A DNA stretch of 64,000 nucleotides from VXNJ01 sp965249595 (GCA_965249595.1 OZ252242.1:1922001-1986000), one strand, 5' to 3'. Positions 18,305-27,229 are shown, counted from the stretch's first letter. The notes: generated by a model not told the origin, from the letters alone. A program made the numbers and translations.

Positions 18305-19478
18305 AAACGGTCAACTTGGCCAGTCGGTCCATCGCCTCATCAAGGCGATCATCCGGAGTGGTCAACGAGATGCGGAAGTAATCGCCACCGCCCGGACCAA
18401 ATCCGATGCCCGGGGTTACCACCACGCCGGCCGAGTCGATGACATGAGCGGCCCAGCTGGCCGAATCGTACCCATCCGGGACGGGAGTCCAGACATAGAG
18501 ACTGGCGGCTGGGACTTCGGGCTGCAACCCCATCGCCCGCAGTGCCGCAACGACCCGATCGCGGCGGTCTTGGTAGAGGCGGTTGCGGTCATCAATCCAC
18601 GCGTCGGGCAATTCCAAGGCCGCTACACCGGCAGCTTCGATGGCCGCGAACATGCCCGAGTCGAGATTGGATTTGACCCGCGCAATCGCTTCAATTACGT
18701 CGGGATTGCCGGCCGCCCAGCCAATCCGCCAGCCGGTCATGTTGTAGGTCTTAGAGAGCGAATGGAATTCGACGCTATGGTCTATGGCCCCGGGAAGGGA
18801 AAGCACGCTGCCGGCTTTAAACCCGTCGAACGTAACTTCTGAATAGGCCGCATCCTGACAGAGCAAGATCTCGTTCTGTCGGCAAAAATCGAGCGCCTCG
18901 GCAAAAAACTGATCAGACCCAGCGGCGGCGGTGGGGTTGTTCGGGTAATTGAGCCACATCAATTTGGCGTCGGTCGAATCGGTGGCGCTGATCGCACTCA
19001 TATCAGGCGTCCAGCCACGTTCGGCCAACAGCGGCATGTAGGTGACGCGGCCGCCAACTAGCTGCGCGCCAATCGCATATACGGGGTAGCCGGGATCGGG
19101 CACCAGCACCAAATCTCCGGGGTCCACCAGAGCGACCGGCAAGTGGGCAATTCCTTCTTTGGAGCCGATCAACGGGACGATGTTGTCGTTCGGATCCAAT
19201 TCGACGCCAAAGCGCCGCTGGTACCAGTCTGCAATGGCCCGGCGAAATTGTGGAATGGCCGACTCGTTGTAACGGTGATAGGCCGAATTACCAGCGGCCT
19301 CGCGCAGGCGTTCGACCACCGGGGCCGGCGTCGGCAGGTCGGGGTCGCCGATGCTCACCGGAATCACGTCGACACCCTGGGCGACTTTTTCGGCACGCAG
19401 CGCATCAAGCCGGGCAAAGAGGTAGGGCGGCAACTCGGCAATACGCCGGGCCAGCAACCGGGACCGCTGCAAAGTCAT
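18303..19478 (-). CDS. dapL: LL-diaminopimelate aminotransferase (DapL-type)
   Basis: 391 aa class I/II aminotransferase using PLP. It converts tetrahydrodipicolinate directly to LL-DAP with glutamate. The opening RIAELPPYLFARLDALR, VSIGDPDLPTP, GSKEGIAHLP, NYPNNPT and Schiff-base Lys243 in HSLSKTYNMTGWR resemble bacterial DapL proteins. ATG 19478 is chosen over the longer frame because it forms an exact ATGA overlap with the dapF stop. Coupling to dapF, which uses LL-DAP as substrate, strongly supports the assignment over a general aspartate aminotransferase. Confidence 0.88.
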   Translation of the reverse strand: MTLQRSRLLARRIAELPPYLFARLDALRAEKVAQGVDVIPVSIGDPDLPTPAPVVERLREAAGNSAYHRYNESAIPQFRRAIADWYQRRFGVELDPNDNIVPLIGSKEGIAHLPVALVDPGDLVLVPDPGYPVYAIGAQLVGGRVTYMPLLAERGWTPDMSAISATDSTDAKLMWLNYPNNPTAAAGSDQFFAEALDFCRQNEILLCQDAAYSEVTFDGFKAGSVLSLPGAIDHSVEFHSLSKTYNMTGWRIGWAAGNPDVIEAIARVKSNLDSGMFAAIEAAGVAALELPDAWIDDRNRLYQDRRDRVVAALRAMGLQPEVPAASLYVWTPVPDGYDSASWAAHVIDSAGVVVTPGIGFGPGGGDYFRISLTTPDDRLDEAMDRLAKLTV

Positions 19479-20365
19479 GCTCCGACCGCCTGTTTGCGAA
19501 CCGAGCCCGAGCGGGAGACGGTGGCCTGCGGCCATTCCCCGGCGAAAACCGTCCGGGCTGGCCCGGACAGTACCAGATCGTCATGCTCGTTGTCCCAAAA
19601 GGCATCGAGCCGGCCGCCGTCAACGGAGAGTGAAACGCCGCCGAATTCGATTGCCCCGGTCTTCATGGCCGCCGCCGCCACGGCAGCAGCGCCCGATCCA
19701 CAGGCCAACGTAATACCGGCGCCCCGCTCCCATACCCGCATCCGCAAATGCGGTTCAGATCCTGGAATCAACTCATAAACCTCGAAATTGGTGCGCTCTG
19801 GAAATGCCGGATGTCTCTCGACCAGCGGTCCCACTTGCGCAAGGCTGAATTTCCCGACATCTTCCACCCGGGCCACGGCATGCGGATTCCCCATGCTCAC
19901 GCAAGTTACCTCCAATTCCCATTCGCCGACGGTAAGCGGAGCCTCGATCGCCATATCGGCATCCAGGGTGGTGGGCACCGCGGCAGCGTCCAGGTCCGGC
20001 ACCCCGAGCGACGTTGCAATCCGCAATCCGTCGTCTCCGGATCCGACTACTTCAAACCAGACCGGGCCGGCTCCGGTCTTTACGTCAACCCGGTCTTTGC
20101 CCACATCGCCGCGATCGTAGAGGTATTTGCCGAAACAGCGGATGCCATTGCCGCACATCGCCGAGTAGGAACCGTCGGGGTTGTACATGACCATTTCCAG
20201 GTCCCGCCCCGGCTGGCCTTGAACGATCAATATCCCGTCGCTGCCGACGCCGAAGTGGCGATCGCAGATTGCCCGGGCCAGGACCGGCCAATCATGTTGT
20301 CCTTCGTGGCGCGCGTCAATTAACACGAAGTCATTACCGGCTCCGTGCATCTTCAAAAATTGCAA
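19475..20365 (-). CDS. dapF: Diaminopimelate epimerase
   Basis: 296 aa. Interconverts LL- and meso-diaminopimelate for lysine and peptidoglycan synthesis, with two catalytic cysteines. Cys71 is seen in MCGNGIRCFGKYL and Cys222 in ACGSGAAAV, with the N-terminal signature MHGAGNDFVLID. Two mirror-image domains have the normal length. It lies 25 bp downstream of miaA and overlaps dapL by 4 bp. The C-terminal extension after the second domain (about 25 residues) is basic and unlike the core. Confidence 0.96.
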   Translation of the reverse strand: MQFLKMHGAGNDFVLIDARHEGQHDWPVLARAICDRHFGVGSDGILIVQGQPGRDLEMVMYNPDGSYSAMCGNGIRCFGKYLYDRGDVGKDRVDVKTGAGPVWFEVVGSGDDGLRIATSLGVPDLDAAAVPTTLDADMAIEAPLTVGEWELEVTCVSMGNPHAVARVEDVGKFSLAQVGPLVERHPAFPERTNFEVYELIPGSEPHLRMRVWERGAGITLACGSGAAAVAAAAMKTGAIEFGGVSLSVDGGRLDAFWDNEHDDLVLSGPARTVFAGEWPQATVSRSGSVRKQAVGA

Positions 20366-20390
20366 TTTAGGCCCTTTGAGGGGCGAGTGG

Positions 20391-21287
20391 TTACGGATTG
20401 TGGGTGGTCAGCCGGAGGGCCTGCCGCAAACTGGGCTCAGCATCGGTTAACCATTCGATTTTCATCTTATTTCGAAGGTAAGTCATCTGTCGCCGAGCAT
20501 AGCGGTTGGTGGCCACAATCGTTTTTTCGCGTGCCGCCTGCTGGTCGTACCGCCCGAGCAGGTATTCGAGGCATTGACGGTACCCGATGGTCGCGATCAG
20601 TTGGCGACTCGGCCCATGCGAATAGAGAAGTCGCCGGGTTTCATCGGTTAATCCGGCGTTAAACATTGCATGGGCGCGGTCGATGATTCGCTCTCGCCGC
20701 AGCGCTGCGGGCGGAGCGATCCCCAGCACCAAAGCACGGTGGCACGGGAATTTTTGCGTTGGCAGGTCGGCGCTATGCGCCCGTTCAAGGGCCCGCACCA
20801 CGCGCCGCGGATTGGCAAGATCGACGCCTCTCCAGTACTTGGCGTCAAAGGACATCAGATCGGCCACCAGATCACCCAACCCGGACTGCTGCATTCGCTC
20901 CTCGAGATGAGCCCGCCGAATCGGATCTGATGCTCCGGGCGCAAATCCGGCGATCAGGGCATGCACGTATAAGGCCGTCCCGCCGGCGATTACCGGCCGT
21001 TGCCCGCGCGCCCTAATCGCGGTGATGGCGGCGTTGGCATCGGCGAGGAATTCAAAAAGCGAATACGCATGCCCGATATCTCGAATGTCAATTAGGTGAT
21101 GATCGATTCCACCACGTTCGGCGGCGCCCAACTTGGCGGTGCCGATATCGAGCCCTTTGTACACCTGGCGGGAATCGGCCGATACCACGGCTCCGCCCAG
21201 GGCCTGGCAAATGCCCACCGCCAGCTCGCTCTTACCGGCCGCGGTCGGTCCGACTACGACAATAATCTCCGGTGCTTGGCCGCTCAC
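20391..21287 (-). CDS. miaA: tRNA dimethylallyltransferase MiaA
   Basis: 298 aa. Adds a dimethylallyl group to N6 of A37 in tRNAs that read UNN codons. P-loop GPTAAGKS at 13-20, SADSRQVYKGLDIGTAK, IDHHLIDI and RPVIAGGTALYVHALI are all diagnostic. GTG start. First gene of the miaA-dapF-dapL-hflX run. The intergenic region upstream, shared with the divergent cyclohydrolase gene, is about 90 bp and contains an AAACCGGTTT palindrome with an extra AAACCGG copy nearby. Confidence 0.96.
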   Translation of the reverse strand: MSGQAPEIIVVVGPTAAGKSELAVGICQALGGAVVSADSRQVYKGLDIGTAKLGAAERGGIDHHLIDIRDIGHAYSLFEFLADANAAITAIRARGQRPVIAGGTALYVHALIAGFAPGASDPIRRAHLEERMQQSGLGDLVADLMSFDAKYWRGVDLANPRRVVRALERAHSADLPTQKFPCHRALVLGIAPPAALRRERIIDRAHAMFNAGLTDETRRLLYSHGPSRQLIATIGYRQCLEYLLGRYDQQAAREKTIVATNRYARRQMTYLRNKMKIEWLTDAEPSLRQALRLTTHNP

Positions 21288-21333
21288 CGGCGGCCTAGCA
21301 ACAGCTGACAGTAGATGATCATTGCAAACCGGG

Positions 21334-21355
21334 GCAATACAAACCGGTTTGAGGC
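21334..21355. repeat. AAACCGG repeat and palindrome between miaA and the cyclohydrolase gene
   Basis: AAACCGG occurs twice within about 20 bp, and the second copy is part of the palindrome AAACCGGTTT. It lies in the divergent promoter region and could be a regulator site. No direct evidence of binding. Confidence 0.3.
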
Positions 21356-21376
21356 CATATTAGGAACGGCTCCCAC

Positions 21377-22045
21377 ATGTCGTCCAATCCGGATCCAGAA
21401 AACACTGCCGGGACCGCTGAGCGGTCGGGTGAATTTTCCAACCGGTTGGCACCATTCGTCGAACAGTTGGCCGCGCGGACGCCGGCACCCGGTGGTGGAT
21501 CGGCAGCCGCAGCGGCACTGGCCCTGGGGGCCGCGTTGGTCCAGATGGCAGCCTCGTACGCGATCGGCAATCCGCGATTCGCCGACGTCGAATCACGGTT
21601 GCAAGGGATTGGCAGCCGCTCCCGCCGGACCGCCGCGGCGGCTCTCTCGTGCATGGATGCCGACGGTGTGTCGTATGGGAAATTCGCCCAGGCCATGGCC
21701 CTTCCGCGCAAGGATCGACGGGCCCACGCCAATCGCTGCGCCGCTCTAGCTCTGGCGTCCGCCGAATCGGCCGCGATATCCGCCGAGATATTGGATTTGG
21801 CACTTGCAGTCAAAAGCGATGGGGCCGAGCTGGCCCGCATCGGCAATCAAAATTTGCGCAGCGATGCCGCAGGTGGCAGCATGTTGGCGCGAGCCGCGGC
21901 AACGATTGCGTTAGACAACCTGAAGTCGAACGTTGAGTATTGCCCGCAGGATTGCCGGCAGGCGCAATGGTTAGCATTGCGCGGCCGGTCGGAGCTGTCG
22001 CTGGGGCTGGCCGCCGATGGCGTTAATTTGAAATCGCAGGCATGA
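21377..22045 (+). CDS. fchA: Cyclodeaminase/cyclohydrolase family protein (FchA-like)
   Basis: 222 aa, all-helical FTCD_C fold. The signature TPAPGGGSAAAAALALGAALVQM (split here as residues 35-57) contains the PGGGS folate-site loop at 38-42. Stand-alone members are methenyl-THF cyclohydrolases (FchA) or formimino-THF cyclodeaminases. It overlaps the downstream folD-like gene by ATGA, so the two are translationally coupled. No histidine-degradation gene is nearby, which favours the cyclohydrolase role. Because the FolD neighbour has lost its cyclohydrolase residues, this protein is the likely provider of that step. AGGAACGG lies upstream of the ATG. Confidence 0.82.
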   Translation: MSSNPDPENTAGTAERSGEFSNRLAPFVEQLAARTPAPGGGSAAAAALALGAALVQMAASYAIGNPRFADVESRLQGIGSRSRRTAAAALSCMDADGVSYGKFAQAMALPRKDRRAHANRCAALALASAESAAISAEILDLALAVKSDGAELARIGNQNLRSDAAGGSMLARAAATIALDNLKSNVEYCPQDCRQAQWLALRGRSELSLGLAADGVNLKSQA

Positions 22046-22935
22046 ACAATCTGCAGCTGCTAGAAGGTCGTCCTCCAGCTTTGGAGTTGCGCGCCCGGCA
22101 CCGCGAGACCCTGGACCGAATTCGCTGGGATCATGGCGACATGGAAATTGCGATCCTGTCGGTATCCGGCGAATCAACCGCGGACACCTATATTCGCTCC
22201 ATCAAGCGAACTTTCGCGCGCTACAAAGTGCCGGTCAATAAACACGAATTCAACCGCCATGATGATCCCGCAGCCGTCCACGAGCATCTACGAGCGCTGC
22301 AGACCGACCCGCGATTGCATGGCATTTTGGTGCTCAAACCTCTCCCCGACTCTTTCGCCATCCATTTGCGCGGGCGGCGCCGCCTGCCGCTGCTGGCGGC
22401 AGTCCAAAACCACGTCGACCTAGAGTGCATCTCCTCGCGCCGAATAATGGACATCGCGCTCGGCTACGGCGAATTGGCGCCCCCAACCGCGGGTGCGGTA
22501 CTGCGGATCCTCGATTACTACCAGATTCCCATCGAGGGCAAGCACGTGGTTGTAATCGGCCGCAGCTCCAATGTCGGCCGACCCGCTGGCTGGCTTCTGA
22601 TGCGACGCAACGCAACGGTTTCGGTTTGCCATTCCAGGACCCCCAAGGATCATTTGGTCGAATTGACCTCGCATGCCGACATCATCGTGACGGCCACCGG
22701 GCGGCCGCGTTCGATAACCGCCGACATGGTCAAGCCGGGGGCGGTGGTCATTGACGCCGGATTCGAGTACCTGGACGGCGAACCGGTTGGTGACGTTGAT
22801 TTTGATGGGGTGTCGGCGCTAGCCTCGGCGATCACGCCGGTTCCCGGCGGATTGGGGCCGCTCACCAACGAGGTGTTGGTCAACAATCTTGTTGTGCTGG
22901 CGGAAGAGCGCTACGCGAATTCGGAGACGGAATAG
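22042..22935 (+). CDS. folD: FolD-like methylene-THF dehydrogenase lacking cyclohydrolase residues
   Basis: 297 aa. Oxidises 5,10-methylene-THF to methenyl-THF with NAD(P)+. The cofactor site VVVIGRSSNVGRPAGWLL is intact (169-186), as are the GQ-like TATGRP and the PVPGGLGPLT C-terminus. In bifunctional FolD the cyclohydrolase needs Lys at Y+4 (Lys54 in E. coli, Lys56 in human) and a Gln in VQLPLP. Here Tyr50 is kept but position 54 is Ile, and the Gln position is Leu98 in VLKPLP. A basic insert, RGRRR, precedes the VD motif. The result looks like a dehydrogenase-only enzyme. Its 3' end overlaps the opposing nuclease gene by 56 bp. Confidence 0.85.
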   Translation: MNNLQLLEGRPPALELRARHRETLDRIRWDHGDMEIAILSVSGESTADTYIRSIKRTFARYKVPVNKHEFNRHDDPAAVHEHLRALQTDPRLHGILVLKPLPDSFAIHLRGRRRLPLLAAVQNHVDLECISSRRIMDIALGYGELAPPTAGAVLRILDYYQIPIEGKHVVVIGRSSNVGRPAGWLLMRRNATVSVCHSRTPKDHLVELTSHADIIVTATGRPRSITADMVKPGAVVIDAGFEYLDGEPVGDVDFDGVSALASAITPVPGGLGPLTNEVLVNNLVVLAEERYANSETE

Positions 22936-24529
22936 CACTCTCCGCGGTGGACACGGAGTCGGTTCCCGGATCCGAAGTTAGCTGAGCAATCAGACCGGGG
23001 CGGTCGCCTAGCTGCCGCGCTATTCGATGCAGGTAGTAGGTATCGAGCTTGCAGTAGTGGAGCAGGTCGGCACGCGTCTGCTGCAGTCTGGGCCCCTTGA
23101 TCCGGCCGGCCACCATTTGCTCAAACGCCTCCTGCGCCTGCAGGCCGTTGGCGACCGCCAAATTGTCATAACCCTGGTCCGGTCCCAATATCGCTGGAGC
23201 GACCGATTTGATCGAGTACGAGCCAGCGAATCCGGCCGATACCAAGTTGTCGCGGACGACCGGCAGGAGGTCTTTCAGCTGAGATTTGATCCGGGCCAAT
23301 ACCTGCTGGCGGGCGCGATCTTGCTCGGTGGCGATCAACCGATCTAGGCAACCGGCTTCAAAGGAAGCGAAATAGGCGATTACCGGCAGTTCGGGGTGTT
23401 CGCCGAGATGGTTGACAAGGCTGACCGCCATGCCCGGCCGGGGGTCGCCATGCGGGTCGGCCAAGTATTCGAAATGTTCCAGTTCTTCGCCCCCGTGCCA
23501 AATGTGGAGGGAGTACTGAAACGGTATCTGGCTGTGAGGTCCGGTCCCTTGATAACGGGGCACCGGCGGCGCCACGGTTTCGAAATCCAAATAGGCGGCG
23601 GGCGGGCCCAACTCCTCCATTTCGGACTCCAGCAATGGCGAAATCCTGGGCTGACCGCTCACGTAGACGTCGCGGAAGGATCGGTAACTATCTCGCAAGC
23701 GGGAAGAAAATCCGGCCGTGCTTTCATCAGTGATGTCAAGCACCGATCTGATCCCGCGCTCGCGCAATTTATCGATATGTGATCGATTGGCCCGGTACAG
23801 GTGCGTGTAGGTCCAATGGCGGGGTTGCAACGGTCGGCAGCGGGTGTCGAAGTGATCGCAGTCATATGGCGTTCGACAGCGTGATCCGGGCTCGGCGACG
23901 GGAGCGGGTGCATCAAGAATTGCCAGTTGGTCCCGGCAATCGACAGCCACCGAGGCAGCAAGCTCAGCACACACCGCCGTGACCTCGACGCGCCGGAAGA
24001 GCATCGACGGGTCGAGCTCGCCATGGAGTTCATATTCGGGGTTTAGGTGATAGACGAAGGCCGCGTTTATCTGGATTTGGGCCTTCGACAGGACATGGTA
24101 TTGGAAGGCGACATCGTACTTGATATGTCGCTTGGCGGAGATCGTGTCCTTGGTCGGGTCGAAGGTCGTGGCCGATTTGACTTCAATCAAATTCCAGCCG
24201 TCGCCGCAACGCTCGAGAACGTCAATGCGCGCCAGCAGGCGGCCCGCCAGAATCGTCGCCTCAAAGATCGCCGGGCAATCGGCGTCAGCCATCAGGGCCG
24301 CGGTACGGGTTGCATTTTCAGCTGCCGTGAGGCCTGGTTGGAGGGCCTGTTTTCCACCAGGGAAGAGTTGCCAGGCAAATTCCTCAACCCCGTCGTCAAT
24401 CGAGTTCTTGTCCGGTTCCCGATCGGCCGGACGCTTAACGTCAAACCAAAGCTTTAAGGGGCACTGCCGCCCGCTGATATAGCCCGACTTGGTCAGTCGC
24501 GGCGATGAACTGCGGGCAGCGACTGCCAA
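22880..24529 (-). CDS. RecB-like plus DUF2779 dual-domain nuclease, linked to dinB
   Basis: 549 aa from TTG 24529, just after the dinB stop. The N-terminal part resembles TM0106/Cas4/Dna2-type nucleases: Cys23 in SGRQCPLKLWF, then PD-(D/E)xK residues Asp103 (ARIDVLE) and Glu116/Lys118 (IEVKS), then Cys218, Cys224 and Cys231, a likely 4Fe-4S set with Cys23. The C-terminal DUF2779 domain has DEDD-like motifs: D315/E317 in YLDFET, E391 in YFASFEAG, and Tyr492/Asp496 in YCKLD. Two nuclease activities on DNA or RNA ends are inferred. The last 30 residues are low-complexity. An overlapping ATG at 24553 is an alternative start. Confidence 0.75.
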   Translation of the reverse strand: MAVAARSSSPRLTKSGYISGRQCPLKLWFDVKRPADREPDKNSIDDGVEEFAWQLFPGGKQALQPGLTAAENATRTAALMADADCPAIFEATILAGRLLARIDVLERCGDGWNLIEVKSATTFDPTKDTISAKRHIKYDVAFQYHVLSKAQIQINAAFVYHLNPEYELHGELDPSMLFRRVEVTAVCAELAASVAVDCRDQLAILDAPAPVAEPGSRCRTPYDCDHFDTRCRPLQPRHWTYTHLYRANRSHIDKLRERGIRSVLDITDESTAGFSSRLRDSYRSFRDVYVSGQPRISPLLESEMEELGPPAAYLDFETVAPPVPRYQGTGPHSQIPFQYSLHIWHGGEELEHFEYLADPHGDPRPGMAVSLVNHLGEHPELPVIAYFASFEAGCLDRLIATEQDRARQQVLARIKSQLKDLLPVVRDNLVSAGFAGSYSIKSVAPAILGPDQGYDNLAVANGLQAQEAFEQMVAGRIKGPRLQQTRADLLHYCKLDTYYLHRIARQLGDRPGLIAQLTSDPGTDSVSTAESAIPSPNSRSALPPAQQDC

Positions 24530-24530
24530 T

Positions 24531-25739
24531 TTAGAGACCCCGCCGCACGGCATCGGGTCCAAATCTCCGCCGGACCGCGTCAATGGCGGCATCGCGCTGC
24601 TCATCGCGGCGACGGGCCGCATCCTGCTCGTCGCCAAGGATTTGATCCCCGAGCGGCAGTTGCCGCTGTTGGGCCTCAAGATTGGTTACCCCCACTCCGA
24701 TGAGGCGAACCGGACGCTGGCCAGCGCCGGCCAGCGTGCGCCGCAGCAGGGTTGCCGCCGCCGCTCCAATTGACGCTGAATCAAATACCGGTCGCTCAAA
24801 TGTCTGCGATCGCGAGATCGTTGAAAAGTCCGACCAGCGGAGCTTGAGGGTCACGGTGCGGGCGCGCCGATTTTGCTCTCGCAGGTCGGCGGCCACCGAT
24901 TCGGACAGTTCGCGCAATACCCGTTGCAGGTGGGCAATCGACGTTATATCGACTGGAAAGGTGGTCTCGCGCGAAACGCCGCGGGCGGGCTGGCCGCCGG
25001 ACAGAACCGGCGTCGGATCGATCCCCTGGGCGCGATCTACCAATTCGGCCCCCCGGCGCCCAAATTGCCGGGCCATCCAAGACTTGTCCAACTTGGCGAT
25101 ATCACCGATCGTGATCACATTTATCGCTTTTAGTTCGCGCGCCCAATGGGCCCCGACGGAAGGAAGGCGGCGGATTGGCAGCGGGGCCAGAAATTGGGCG
25201 TCACCACCCGGTGGAATCTCGAGCAGTCCGTCTGGTTTGACGGAATCGGACCCGACCTTGGCGGTGCTGCGACCCCCCGCTATGCAAACTGACACACGCA
25301 CCGCCAGGCGGGTAAAAACCTCGGCCCGAATCGCTTCCGCGGCTTGGCGCGGTCCGGTCGGTCGGCCGGCTTCTATCCCGGTCAGGTCGGCGTAGGCCTC
25401 GTCCAACCCGCCCTCCTGCACGACGGGGGCGAAATCGGCCAGAATCTCGTGAAAAATCGCCGAAGCGCGTTGGTAGGCTTTTCGATTGGGGGCGACCACA
25501 ATGGCCTGCGGGCAAAGCCGTTTGGCCTCAGCCATCGGCATCGCCGAATGAGCGCCAAATTCGCGCGCCTCATAGGAGGCGGTTGCCACAACTCCGCGTG
25601 GACCAATCTGTCCCACCAGGACTGGTAGGCCCTTTAGCGACGGATCGCGGACGCGCTCAACTGCTACAAAAAACTGATCCAGGTCGAAATGCGCAATTCG
25701 CCGCGGCAGGCGGCGGTCGGCGGCCCCAATTCCGCTCAC
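24531..25739 (-). CDS. dinB: DNA polymerase IV (Y-family)
   Basis: 402 aa translesion polymerase. Catalytic Asp19 in HFDLDQFF and Asp113-Glu114 in GLDEAYADLT are present, with a YEAREFGAHSAMP finger motif, the thumb helix-hairpin-helix RRLPSVGAHWARELK, and a C-terminal little-finger domain. The final short tail may carry a clamp-binding site, but no clear consensus is visible. GTG start in a GTGA overlap with gcvPB, and the nuclease gene begins 1 nt after its stop. Its position inside a glycine-cleavage transcription unit is unusual. No LexA-like site was recognised upstream. Confidence 0.93.
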   Translation of the reverse strand: MSGIGAADRRLPRRIAHFDLDQFFVAVERVRDPSLKGLPVLVGQIGPRGVVATASYEAREFGAHSAMPMAEAKRLCPQAIVVAPNRKAYQRASAIFHEILADFAPVVQEGGLDEAYADLTGIEAGRPTGPRQAAEAIRAEVFTRLAVRVSVCIAGGRSTAKVGSDSVKPDGLLEIPPGGDAQFLAPLPIRRLPSVGAHWARELKAINVITIGDIAKLDKSWMARQFGRRGAELVDRAQGIDPTPVLSGGQPARGVSRETTFPVDITSIAHLQRVLRELSESVAADLREQNRRARTVTLKLRWSDFSTISRSQTFERPVFDSASIGAAAATLLRRTLAGAGQRPVRLIGVGVTNLEAQQRQLPLGDQILGDEQDAARRRDEQRDAAIDAVRRRFGPDAVRRGL

Positions 25740-27229
25740 CCCACCGCCGGTTCCAGTTCGCTGCGCTTGGCGGGTGCGGGCGGCCTAAAACGCAGGTCGG
25801 GGCGCCGGGCGGCGGCCGATTCGTTTAAGCGACGGATCGGGGCGCGGTGCGGTGCCTGTTGCAGCAATTTAGGATTTTCATCCGCTTCCTTGGCGATTGT
25901 CCGCATCGCCGCGATGAAGCGATCGAGAGTCTGGCGCGATTCGGTCTCGGTTGGTTCAATCATCAACGCTTCTTTGACCACCAATGGAAAGTAGATGGTC
26001 GGCGGATGGAATCCGAAATCGATTAGCCGTTTGGCGATATCCAAGGTGCTGGCGCCGGCGCGCTTTTGGCGGGAACCGGAAAAGACCACCTCGTGCATGC
26101 AAACGCGATCGATCGCCAGCTCGTAAACGTCCTGGAGTTGAACGCGCAGGTAGTTGGCGTTGAGGACGGCGTTGTCGGCAATCGCTTTTAGCCCGCTGTC
26201 GCCGTTGGAGCAAATGTAGGTGTAGGCGCGCACCAAATTGCCGAAGTTTCCCAGATGGGAATGCACCTGACCAATCGAATCCGGCCGGTCATGGTCGCGG
26301 AAATAGGTGCCATCGGCGTGTCGTGCCACCATCGGTGTCGGCAGAAATCGCTCGAGGTGGCTGGCGCAGCAGAGGGCACCGGCGCCCGGGCCGCCGCCGC
26401 CGTGGGGGGTAGAGAAAGTTTTGTGCAGATTAAGGTGCATGACGTCGATGCCGAGATCGCCTGGTCGTACCCGGCCCAGCATGGCATTCATGTTCGCCCC
26501 GTCGCAATAGACCTGGGCTCCGACCGCATGGGCCGCACGGCAGATGTCGCTGATCCGCGTCTCGAAAACTCCCAGGGTGTTGGGGACGGTCATCATGATC
26601 CCGGCCACCGATTCATCGAGCTCGGCCATCAGGGCATCGAAGTCGATCTCCCCGTCGGAATTCGACGGAATCGCGACCGATTCAAATCCGCACATTGAAG
26701 CCGTGGCCGGATTGGTACCGTGCGCCGAATCGGGTATGAGAATGCGGCGGCGGTCCTGCCCGTTGGCCAGGTGGTGGGCGCGGATGAGCAGCAACCCGGA
26801 GAATTCGCCCTGCGCCCCGGCCGCCGGTTGCAGGGTCACCGCCGCGAAACCGGCGATGTTGCCAAGTTGACCCGCCAACCGGTGCAGCAGCTCCAGGGCG
26901 CCCTGAATCTCTTCATCGCCCTGGGCCGGATGGATTCGATTGAATCCCTCCAGGCGCGCCGTGGCCTCGTTGATCTTGGGATTCTGCTTCATCGTGCAGG
27001 AGCCCAACGGATACATGTCCGTGTCAATTGAAAAATTGCGCTGCGAAAGGCGCACGAAGTGGCGAATCACGTCAACTTGGCTAACTTCCGGCAAGGGCAA
27101 TTCGGATCGCAACTGGTCGTCGGGCAACAAATCCTCCGGCCCGCCGACCGCCTCATCGATGTCCGGCAAGGCCACGCCGCAGCGTCCCGCTTCGCTCAAT
27201 TCATAGATAACTGGTTCGGGGCGATTCAT
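25736..27229 (-). CDS. gcvPB: Glycine dehydrogenase (decarboxylating) subunit 2
   Basis: 497 aa. The PLP-bearing half of the split P-protein, which decarboxylates glycine and passes aminomethyl to GcvH. PLMYPLGSCTMKQNP-like sequence (TDMYPLGSCTMKQNPK), PDSAHGTNPA, and the PLP lysine in LNLHKTFSTPHGGGGPGAG are diagnostic. A C-terminal extension of about 40 residues rich in Arg, Ala and Pro is not part of the conserved domain. Starts one base into the gcvPA stop (TGATG) and overlaps dinB by GTGA. Confidence 0.96.
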   Translation of the reverse strand: MNRPEPVIYELSEAGRCGVALPDIDEAVGGPEDLLPDDQLRSELPLPEVSQVDVIRHFVRLSQRNFSIDTDMYPLGSCTMKQNPKINEATARLEGFNRIHPAQGDEEIQGALELLHRLAGQLGNIAGFAAVTLQPAAGAQGEFSGLLLIRAHHLANGQDRRRILIPDSAHGTNPATASMCGFESVAIPSNSDGEIDFDALMAELDESVAGIMMTVPNTLGVFETRISDICRAAHAVGAQVYCDGANMNAMLGRVRPGDLGIDVMHLNLHKTFSTPHGGGGPGAGALCCASHLERFLPTPMVARHADGTYFRDHDRPDSIGQVHSHLGNFGNLVRAYTYICSNGDSGLKAIADNAVLNANYLRVQLQDVYELAIDRVCMHEVVFSGSRQKRAGASTLDIAKRLIDFGFHPPTIYFPLVVKEALMIEPTETESRQTLDRFIAAMRTIAKEADENPKLLQQAPHRAPIRRLNESAAARRPDLRFRPPAPAKRSELEPAVG

